Of a DNA stretch of 6,135 nucleotides, positions 1 to 4,967 are shown piece after piece. Numbering within the stretch: the first letter of the stretch is position 1; the number at the start of each line of letters is the position of its first letter. The notes under the pieces are model-generated. The model saw nothing but the letters and a program-made list of their open reading frames with translations. It was not told the origin of the DNA and ran no database searches. Position numbers and translations under genes: made by a program. The stretch is from Treponema sp. (GTDB lineage: Bacteria > Spirochaetota > Spirochaetia > Treponematales > Breznakiellaceae), in NCBI GenBank assembly GCA_031284385.1, contig JAISZZ010000134.1:1-6135 (forward strand), given 5' to 3'.

Positions 1-297
1 CACCTATGACAACGGGCTGGAAAACGCTCTGCATGAACTTACGAACAGAGAGCTTGGAGTAAAGTCATATTTCTGTAAACCCTACCACAGTTGGGAAAAA
101 GGGAGCATAGAAAACCGCAGCGGGATATTGCGAAGATATTTTCCTGAAGAAATACGATTGGCGGTTGATGACACAGAAAAAGATAGATAAGGTTGTAAGC
201 AAGATTAACGCGATACCGCTGAAGTGTTTAGGTTTTAAAACCCCCGCCGAGGTTTTTGCCAAATGTGCCGGTGTTGCACTTGCCGATTGAATCCGGG
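1..297 (+). mobile_element. Right end of an IS30-family insertion sequence
   Basis: The element continues off the left edge. The transposase reading frame runs into GTGTTGCACTTGCCGATTGA at 271-290, which resembles the terminal inverted repeat of many IS30-family elements, where the last codons overlap the repeat. The outer boundary is placed near 297 by analogy only. The left inverted repeat and the target duplication are not in the window, so the exact end cannot be fixed. Confidence 0.5.
2..290 (+). pseudogene. IS30-family transposase, C-terminal part, frameshifted
   Basis: This is the C-terminal part of a DDE transposase of the IS30 family, entering from outside the window. Reading from base 2, the frame gives TYDNGLENALHEL, then KPYHSWEKGSIENRSG and RRYFP. 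These match the family's second catalytic Asp (codon 8-10, in YDNG) and the catalytic Glu (codon 110-112, in SIEN) with the conserved PY-SWEKG stretch before it. The frame then runs to a TAA at 188-190, but the expected continuation KKYDWRLMTQKKIDKVV, followed by INAIPLKCLGFKTPAEVF, lies one base further on, from 147 to the TGA at 288-290. A single extra base near 146 (the G after TTTCCT) explains this, so the gene is broken 34 bases after the catalytic Glu codon. The typical IS30 C-terminal ending (GF-TPAEVF) is complete. A programmed frameshift is unlikely, because no slippery run is present. Confidence 0.88.
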
Positions 298-448
298 AGG
301 CTTTAAAGCGTATTATGACAAAAGGTATTACGGGGTAAAATTCTTGGACTTTCTGAACAACGACAAGAAATCCCATTTGCGGCAGGTGCCCAAACGCCTT
401 ATTCACGATTCCTTATTCGCCAGCGTCAAAGCCCCCGAACTTGCCGGC

Positions 449-516
449 AAGGAGGGGGGATCGAATCGCCCGTTAATTATGTCCCGTAAGGGGGGAATCG
501 AATCGCTCGTTATTGA
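449..516 (+). repeat. Two near-identical G-rich direct repeats
   Basis: Bases 449-475 and 488-513 are imperfect direct repeats. Each starts AAGG, runs through a block of G residues, and continues ATCGAATCGC, then C or T, then CGTTA. The copies lie 39-40 bases apart and differ by one or two bases in the G run and by single substitutions. They sit between two pieces of insertion-sequence debris, so they may be terminal or internal repeats of a decayed element. No third copy is visible in the window. Confidence 0.6.
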
Positions 517-525
517 CAATGAGCG
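504..525. other. Small hairpin, 8-bp stem with one G-T pair
   Basis: CGCTCGTT at 504-511 pairs with AATGAGCG at 518-525 around the six-base loop ATTGAC. One of the eight pairs is G-T. The hairpin overlaps the end of the second direct repeat. There is no T run after it, so it does not look like an intrinsic terminator. Its role is unknown. Confidence 0.4.
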
Positions 526-597
526 CGTTACCTCATTATGAAAAAGTAACCCAAATCAAGGCAGACTATTCGGAACTAATAGTTCTCGGAGGTCAAA

Positions 598-696
598 ATG
601 GGGTTATCCATGAAAAAAGCAAAAGGCAAGACGGTCAAACTAAAAATGCGGAAAAAATACCCGCCAAGCGGAAGGGGAAAAAATCTATACGGATGA
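598..696 (+). CDS. Possible short basic peptide of 32 residues
   Basis: An ATG at 598 follows a strong Shine-Dalgarno sequence, GGAGG at 588-592, with a five-base spacer. The frame encodes 32 residues, starting MGLSMKKAKGKTVKLKMRKK and ending GRGKNLYG before a TGA at 694-696. The peptide is highly basic: nine Lys and two Arg. The ribosome binding site is the main reason to list it. The competing view, which I find at least as likely, is that this is the worn N-terminal region of a transposase. In the next frame the same bases give KKIYTDDA, and the downstream frame continues a transposase-like C-terminus. Confidence 0.22.
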   Translation: MGLSMKKAKGKTVKLKMRKKYPPSGRGKNLYG

Positions 697-854
697 TGCC
701 AGCGCATTCTGGAGTCGGAGGCACTGTCGCCCGATGCAAAAGCGGAACTGAGCCGGCTGCGTGCCCTTCACAATCCGGGTCAGTTACAACACAATGTCAG
801 CAAGGCTGTCCGTGCATTGCCGGAGGCCATCGCCGCTCGGTACCCTTCCTTATT
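683..854 (+). pseudogene. Remnant of an integrase-type transposase
   Basis: One frame across 683-711 reads IYTDDASAFW. The frame one base before it, from 697, reads CQRILESEALSPDAKAELSR, then LRALHNPGQLQHNVSKAVRA. The second block resembles the C-terminal tail of DDE transposases annotated as 'integrase catalytic region', which carry a TP-QR-LES motif, a Lys/Glu-rich helix and an NP-L motif. The first block resembles the KKIYTDD segment that lies near the N-terminus of the same type of protein. If both readings are right, the whole catalytic core was deleted and the two ends joined around 700-710. No start codon is in frame and a TGA precedes the C-terminal block, so nothing functional is made. 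The family placement is from memory of its style and is uncertain. Confidence 0.45.
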
Positions 855-861
855 AGTTCTC

Positions 862-1734
862 TTATTTAACCGCGACATATTTTTTTACAAAACCGCATGG
901 ACGGTAAGTCATTTTGGCCTGCCGTAATCCATCGTCACCAAGATCCTGTTCACGGTTTATGTAAGCACATTCGGCAGGAAGACTCGCCGCAAAAAATTGA
1001 TTTATTGCCTGATAAATCCCCTTGAACTCATCAATACATTTTTCAAAATGGATGGCAAATATTGAACCGCCAGCGACATACTCACCCAAACAATATCCCG
1101 CCGGACGGTTGTTTACAAAACATATCATCCCCTCAAGCCCCATTTCCGCCGATAGTTCGAGCGATTCACGCGCCGCAACATAATCACCCTCACTACCTTT
1201 ATCCTGCCGCCAGCGGTCAAGTATGTCGAGAGTCTGCGGCAAATACTCGCTTGTGAGCGGTTTTTCGTAATGTTCCGGGTATGACAGCAAGAAAGCGTTC
1301 ACTAAATTACGTTTTTTATGAAATTTTTTGCCGGAAAGCAGTGCTAAATCGCTCGTATTATACAAATAATCAAAATTATCGCGGTCTTCCGTAACTTTTA
1401 GGCCTAATTCTTCGAGAAACGCAGTCCTATCTTGTAAAACAGAATCGGAAATACACTTCCAGTAATCGCAATCAGCAAGAAGAACCTCTAAAACTGCCTT
1501 TTCGGGCATGGCGCAGGGGGTTGTAAAGAATTTTTTACCATCTCTTTCACCGGAAATAATTAAATTTCCATTCCGCTCTTGCGAAATTTTATAGTTATAT
1601 CGGCGGCGAAACAAATAGAGGTTGGCAAACGTAAATTCGGAAACGCCATCCTTTAATCTTAATAGCGCCGGATGCATAGTATCTTTTAGCTCAAGCGAGA
1701 CCGGCGTGAAATCTGGGAAAAACGGGATATTCAT
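862..1734 (-). CDS. DUF2156 (LPG-synthase C-terminal-like) protein
   Basis: A 290-residue soluble protein of the DUF2156 family (PF09924-like). It has a double GNAT-type acyltransferase fold related to the catalytic part of phosphatidylglycerol lysyltransferase MprF. Signs of the family are SEFTFANLYLFRRRYNY at 32-48, the DYLYNTSDLALLSGKKFHKK block at 122-141 followed by KRNLVNAF, EKCIDEFKGIYQAINQFFA at 231-249, and YINREQDLGDDGLRQAKMTY near 258-277 leading to the C-terminal GFVKKYVA. The length is usual for the stand-alone, non-membrane members. There is no signal peptide or membrane helix, so it is not a complete MprF; the substrate of stand-alone members is not settled and I give none. The ATG at 1734 puts the N-terminal motif at its normal distance, although no clear Shine-Dalgarno precedes it. 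It is transcribed divergently from parA across an AT-rich gap and ends next to transposon debris. Confidence 0.85.
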   Translation of the reverse strand: MNIPFFPDFTPVSLELKDTMHPALLRLKDGVSEFTFANLYLFRRRYNYKISQERNGNLIISGERDGKKFFTTPCAMPEKAVLEVLLADCDYWKCISDSVLQDRTAFLEELGLKVTEDRDNFDYLYNTSDLALLSGKKFHKKRNLVNAFLLSYPEHYEKPLTSEYLPQTLDILDRWRQDKGSEGDYVAARESLELSAEMGLEGMICFVNNRPAGYCLGEYVAGGSIFAIHFEKCIDEFKGIYQAINQFFAASLPAECAYINREQDLGDDGLRQAKMTYRPCGFVKKYVAVK

Positions 1735-1754
1735 TCGCTTTATAATATCAATAT

Positions 1755-1786
1755 ATTATAAAAAATATAAGCGGTACCCAAGTTCA
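1755..1786 (-). promoter_or_regulatory. Weak promoter candidate for the DUF2156 gene
   Basis: On the minus strand a perfect TATAAT (1755-1760) lies 20 bases before the start codon. The best upstream hexamers are TTGAAC (1782-1787 region, about 21 bases away, too long) or TTGGGT (about 15 bases, short). The region is very AT-rich, with further TATAA-like strings nearer the start. A promoter must lie here because the neighbour is divergent, but the exact elements are unsure. Confidence 0.3.
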
Positions 1787-1854
1787 ATACACAGGCGGCA
1801 TTTGTTTCCCCACGTAACGCGAAGTTTGAATTCCTGAATATACTGCTTTATGAC

Positions 1855-1883
1855 TTGTCATCGGAGTCTTGTTAATTTATAAT
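1855..1883 (+). promoter_or_regulatory. Sigma-70-type promoter of the parAB operon
   Basis: TTGTCA at 1855-1860 (five of six to the -35 consensus) is followed by a 17-base spacer and a perfect TATAAT at 1878-1883. Transcription would start near 1889-1891, giving a leader of about 46 bases before the parA ATG at 1936. This also rules out the upstream in-frame ATG at 1882, which lies inside the -10 element. Confidence 0.75.
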
Positions 1884-1887
1884 GAAA

Positions 1888-1928
1888 TGCCGCGCTTTTA
1901 AGCTAAAATTTTTTTGTGAGCGCGGGCA
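1888..1928 (+). promoter_or_regulatory. Hairpin in the 5' leader of parA
   Basis: CCGCGCT at 1890-1896 pairs perfectly with AGCGCGG at 1919-1925. With one bulged G the stem extends to TGC / GCA (1888-1890 with 1926-1928). The loop is 22 bases, AT-rich, and includes seven T in a row. The stem would sit at the very 5' end of the mRNA and finish seven bases before the parA start, in the place where a ribosome binding site is expected; none of good quality is visible. It may limit ParA translation or protect the transcript end, or the inverted repeat may act as an operator in DNA. All three are inference. Confidence 0.45.
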
Positions 1929-1935
1929 TAATGCA

Positions 1936-2712
1936 ATGAAAAGAATATTTGTTTTTGTTAATCAAAAAGGCGGAGTTGGTAAGACAACATCCGCAGTGAA
2001 TATTGGCGCCTACCTTGCCGAGGCTGGTAAGAATGTGCTGCTTGTCGATTTCGATTCGCAGGCGAACCTTTCTAGCGGGCTCGGCGTAAAATCTGAAAAA
2101 CGTGGTATTTACGAGGTTCTAGCGGGCAAAATTAACATAGAACAGGCAATAAAAAAAACTATGTGTCCCGGTCTTTTCGTTATTCCGGCCAGCATGGATC
2201 TTTCGGGGGCTACGGTGGAACTGATAAATGAGGACCATTACGATCAATTTTTGAAAAAAGCCTTGTCACCATTGGTGAACCGGTATGATTTTATAATGAT
2301 AGACTGCCCCCCGTCACTAGGCGTTTTGACCTTGAATGGACTTGCCGCCGCCAATGGCGTTCTTATTCCGATGCAGTGCGAGTATTTTGCACTTGAAGGT
2401 CTGAGTATGTTGCTGCAAACAATAAAGCGTATACAGCTCAGCCTTAATCCAGGACTTACGATAGACGGTATATTTTTTACAATGTACGACCAGCGGACGC
2501 GGCTTGCCCAGCAAGTTGTTAAGCACGTCAGTTCTTACTTCAAGGATAGGGTATTCTCGACAATAATACCGCGCAACGTGAGGCTCTCCGAAGCGCCCTC
2601 GCACGGATTGCCGATTTCAAAGTATGACGCGGCTTGTCCGGGCGCTCTGGCGTACAGGAGCCTCGCTCAGGAATTGTTAAGGCATACAGAAGGTGGCGAT
2701 GGCAGCAATTAA
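1936..2712 (+). CDS. parA: Chromosome partitioning ATPase ParA/Soj
   Basis: A 258-residue ParA/MinD-type P-loop ATPase. It binds DNA non-specifically as an ATP dimer and, stimulated by ParB, moves or separates newly copied origin regions. Visible motifs are the deviant Walker A KGGVGKT at 11-17 with its signature Lys11, the Walker A' region LLVDFDSQAN at 35-44, Walker B FIMIDCPP at 119-126 (Asp123), the switch segment MYDQRTRLAQQV at 183-194, and PRNVRLSEAPSHG at 212-224, which carries Arg residues used in DNA binding in Soj. It lacks the N-terminal helix-turn-helix of plasmid type Ia ParA, so it is of the chromosomal type. I chose the ATG at 1936 because the protein then begins directly with the MKRIFVFVNQKGGVGKTT strand and because the upstream ATG at 1882 lies inside the promoter. 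The Shine-Dalgarno is poor. The 3' end overlaps parB, indicating one operon. Confidence 0.95.
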   Translation: MKRIFVFVNQKGGVGKTTSAVNIGAYLAEAGKNVLLVDFDSQANLSSGLGVKSEKRGIYEVLAGKINIEQAIKKTMCPGLFVIPASMDLSGATVELINEDHYDQFLKKALSPLVNRYDFIMIDCPPSLGVLTLNGLAAANGVLIPMQCEYFALEGLSMLLQTIKRIQLSLNPGLTIDGIFFTMYDQRTRLAQQVVKHVSSYFKDRVFSTIIPRNVRLSEAPSHGLPISKYDAACPGALAYRSLAQELLRHTEGGDGSN

Positions 2713-3577
2713 ATTTGGCCTTGGCGGAGGGATAGAGGCGTTACTTCCTGTTGGAATCGATGAGGAAGTTGACCGTGTGGCGGGACGAAATGGAGATGTC
2801 ATGCTGCCTCTCAATAAAATTTCAGCCAATCCTGACCAGCCGCGTAAAAATTTTGACGAAGAAGCCCTAAAAGAGCTGGCGGAATCGATTAAACAGCACG
2901 GAGTTATACAACCCATCCTTGTTGAGCAGGAAAATGACGACTTGTATACCATAATCACCGGTGAAAGACGCAGCCGGGCGGCGCGTATGGCGGGGCTTTC
3001 TGAAATTCCGGCGATAATTCGTAAATTCAGCGATGAGCAGCGTATCGCCGTAGCCCTTGTCGAAAACATTCAACGTGCGGATCTTAACCCCATCGAAGAG
3101 GCCGCCGCGTACAAACATTTGATGGCAACGGCAAACATTTCGCAGGATGAAGCCGCCGCTCGCGTCGGCAAAAACCGTTCCACGCTGGCAAACGCCATGC
3201 GACTCTTAAAACTTCCGCCGGATATTCAGGATGCTCTAAAAACAGGCGCTATCAGCGCCGGTCATGCCCGCGCCATACTGTCCGTTGATTCGGAAGCTGA
3301 GCAAGAACGGTTATTTTCAGAAATACTCGCGGAAGGCTTTTCTGTGCGTGAGGCCGAAAAACGCGCCTCAAATACCGCTTCAAACCGTGACGCAAAGGTT
3401 TTTTCGCGCCCGCTGCCTCCGAAAACCGATCCGGAACTTAATGTGATAGAGCAGAAGTTTATCGAAACGCTAGGGACAAAAGTATCTATCGATGGTTCGC
3501 CTGACAAAGGCTGTATCCGTATCGAATATTTTAACGCAGACGACTTAAAAAGAATCTACGAAATAATAGTGGACTGA
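2699..3577 (+). CDS. parB: Chromosome partitioning protein ParB/Spo0J
   Basis: A 292-residue ParB CTPase that loads at parS sites, spreads along DNA as a sliding clamp and stimulates ParA. The N-terminus KFGLGGGIEALLP (5-17) is the short ParA-activating peptide of chromosomal ParB. It is followed by a variable linker, the ParB/Srx domain with NPDQPRKNFDEEALKELAES (44-63), ITGERRSRAARMAGL (86-100, the CTP-binding GERRxRA motif) and ENIQRADLNPIEEA (122-135), then a central helix-turn-helix around 147-170 and a C-terminal dimerisation domain from about 248. The length is normal. The ATG at 2699 is preferred because AAGG (2690-2693) lies five bases ahead of it; an in-frame GTG at 2693 would overlap that site. 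The start overlaps parA by 14 bp, suggesting translational coupling. No canonical parS is visible in the window. Confidence 0.94.
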   Translation: MAAIKFGLGGGIEALLPVGIDEEVDRVAGRNGDVMLPLNKISANPDQPRKNFDEEALKELAESIKQHGVIQPILVEQENDDLYTIITGERRSRAARMAGLSEIPAIIRKFSDEQRIAVALVENIQRADLNPIEEAAAYKHLMATANISQDEAAARVGKNRSTLANAMRLLKLPPDIQDALKTGAISAGHARAILSVDSEAEQERLFSEILAEGFSVREAEKRASNTASNRDAKVFSRPLPPKTDPELNVIEQKFIETLGTKVSIDGSPDKGCIRIEYFNADDLKRIYEIIVD

Positions 3578-3654
3578 CCGCGCCGCCCGCAAAACAAGTT
3601 ACCGCTTTAGCGAATGTGCAATGAAATGAGCTTGCTCCTTAGGGCAATAGTTGT

Positions 3655-3688
3655 CGCCAACATAGTTGGCGCGCCAACTATGTTGGCG
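3655..3688. repeat. Perfect 34-bp palindrome after parB
   Basis: Every base from 3655 to 3671 is complementary to its partner from 3688 back to 3672, with no loop. The palindrome consists of two 17-base units, CGCCAACATAGTTGGCG and CGCCAACTATGTTGGCG. Each unit is itself a hairpin with a 7-bp stem and a three-base loop (ATA in one, TAT in the other). It lies 77 bp after the parB stop and 25 bp after the lysA stop, between convergent genes, so it could end transcription from both sides. No T run follows on either strand, so it is not a standard intrinsic terminator. A protein-binding site or a small mobile repeat is also possible. The rest of the gap (3578-3713) shows no gene. Confidence 0.85.
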
Positions 3689-3713
3689 CAGCCTCAAGTT
3701 AATCAGCGTTGCC

Positions 3714-4967
3714 CTAGACATCGAGAGTAGCGAACAAATCTTCAGGACTTTCGTTGCGGCGTATTTGGATAATTGAGCCGCCGGTTGATAGCAACAGTTC
3801 GCCGCAACGAAGTTTGCCATTGTAATTAAATCCCATAGCTCTGCCATGAGCGCCTGCGTCGTGAATAATCAGCAAATCGCCTGAATCCTCATCAGTTTCA
3901 ATCGCGGGGAGCGGTCTTTGTACGGCGAATTTATCGCAATTTTCGCAGAGACTACCCACAATGTCGTAAACCTCGGTAGGCGGCGCATTTTCTTTACCCG
4001 CCACCGTGATGTGATGGTAAGCGCCGTACATGGCAGGACGCATCAAGTCAGCCATAGAAGCGTCCACCCCTATATATTTGCGGTAAATATTTTTGTGGTG
4101 TATCGCCCTCGTTACAAGCCAGCCGTAAGGCCCAGTTATCGCCCGCCCCCACTCCGTATGGATGCCCGTATTCTGAAGCCCCGCAGGAATCATTACAGCG
4201 TCAAACGCCACCTTTAGCCCCGCTGCCAATTCCTCATAATTTATAGCCGTATCTTCAAGTTTGTACGGTATACCCACTCCTCCGCCTAAATTTACAAATT
4301 CCAAAGAAATATCAGTTTTTTTCTTAATTTCTACGGCCAATTCAAACAACAGACGGCCTGTTTCGATATGATAATCGGTATTTAGCTCGTTTGAAGCCAC
4401 CATAGTATGCAAGGCAAAGCGTTTTACTCCCATTTCTTTCAATAATTTGAAACCTTCTACCGTTTGTTCGCGGGTGAAACCATATTTTGCCTCCACCGGA
4501 TTACCGATAATCGCGTTTCCTAGCTTGAGCGGGCCGGGATTATATCGTATCGACAACATTTCGGGCAGTCCGGCCTTTTTTTTAAGGAATTCTATGTGTG
4601 TAAAATCGTCAATATTGATGACAGCCCCCAGTTCTCGCGCCTTTTTGTATTCTGCGGACGGCGTTTCGTTAGACGTAAACATTATTTTTTCGCCGGTAAT
4701 GCAGGCTTTTTCCGCCAGCATCAACTCCGTCAGGCTGGAGCAATCCGCGCCGAAACCTTCCTCCGCGAGAACCCTTAGCATCACCGGATTCGGCATAGCC
4801 TTCACCGCAAAATGGTTTATATACCCATTGAAAACGGAAAAAGCCGCGTTTATACGGCGGGCGTTTTCCCGAATCGCACGTTCATCATATATATAAAACG
4901 GCGTACCGTAACGTTTCGCCGCCGCTTCCAAATCTTTTTTTTGCAATGGGAATGTTTTTTTTGTCAT
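3714..4967 (-). CDS. lysA: Diaminopimelate decarboxylase
   Basis: A 417-residue fold-III PLP enzyme that decarboxylates meso-diaminopimelate to L-lysine, the last step of lysine synthesis. It is cytoplasmic. Motifs: HFAVKAMPNP with the PLP-binding Lys56, GFGADCSSLTELMLA at 71-85, RYNPGPLK at 141-148, HTMVASNEL with His187, the phosphate-binding LGGGVGIPY at 227-235, EWGRAITGP at 272-280, DASMADLMRPAMYGAYHHI at 302-320, SLCENCDKFA at 339-348 with active-site Cys341-Glu342, and NYNGK at 381-385 with Tyr382. It reads as complete and of usual length. The motif 272-275 is usually EPGR or ECGR, and here is EWGR. The ATG overlaps the thyX stop (ATGA), so translation is probably coupled. The first 12 codons contain two runs of eight A. 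Other fold-III decarboxylases (ornithine/arginine or carboxynorspermidine type) are less likely given the DASM-DL-RP and CEN-D motifs. Confidence 0.92.
   Translation of the reverse strand: MTKKTFPLQKKDLEAAAKRYGTPFYIYDERAIRENARRINAAFSVFNGYINHFAVKAMPNPVMLRVLAEEGFGADCSSLTELMLAEKACITGEKIMFTSNETPSAEYKKARELGAVINIDDFTHIEFLKKKAGLPEMLSIRYNPGPLKLGNAIIGNPVEAKYGFTREQTVEGFKLLKEMGVKRFALHTMVASNELNTDYHIETGRLLFELAVEIKKKTDISLEFVNLGGGVGIPYKLEDTAINYEELAAGLKVAFDAVMIPAGLQNTGIHTEWGRAITGPYGWLVTRAIHHKNIYRKYIGVDASMADLMRPAMYGAYHHITVAGKENAPPTEVYDIVGSLCENCDKFAVQRPLPAIETDEDSGDLLIIHDAGAHGRAMGFNYNGKLRCGELLLSTGGSIIQIRRNESPEDLFATLDV

Larger units (their letters stand above)
298..597. other. Gene-poor stretch next to the IS30 end, unassigned
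   Basis: No gene that I recognise lies here. A plus-strand frame stays open to a TAA at 539-541. Beyond the IS end it reads KAYYDKRYYGVKFLDFLNN, then KSHLRQVPKRLIHDSLF and later SNRPLIMSRKGG. It has no convincing start codon or ribosome binding site of its own; its only ATG lies inside the IS30 end. Its last third falls within a repeat pair, which argues against a real protein there. The first 50 residues look more protein-like and could be a fragment of a gene interrupted by the IS30 insertion, but I cannot name a family. Confidence 0.4.

Noticed and set aside
65..406. A 113-codon minus-strand open frame over the IS30 end
   Set aside because: It is antisense to a clearly recognisable transposase and has no ribosome binding site or family features.
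455..516. tRNA T-arm-like strings (GATCGAATCG, AATCGAATCG)
   Set aside because: The flanking bases do not form a T stem, acceptor stem or anticodon arm on either strand.
1807..1822. GTTTCCCCACGTAACGC near parA as a parS site
   Set aside because: It resembles parS only in pieces; the two half sites do not align at the required symmetry. The half-site-like GTGAAACC near 4480 and GAAACGTGAG near 5560 fail likewise.
1882..1935. An 18-residue longer parA starting at the ATG at 1882
   Set aside because: This ATG overlaps the perfect TATAAT of the promoter, so it would not be in the mRNA, and the added residues do not fit the ParA family start.
2693..2698. GTG start two codons upstream for parB
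   Set aside because: It overlaps the AAGG ribosome binding site, while the ATG at 2699 has correct spacing.
3655..3688. Calling the palindrome a standard intrinsic terminator
   Set aside because: No run of T follows the stem on either strand, so only the structure and position support it.
4447..4896. A 149-codon plus-strand open frame inside lysA
   Set aside because: It is the antisense shadow of a well-conserved lysA region and shows no independent signals.
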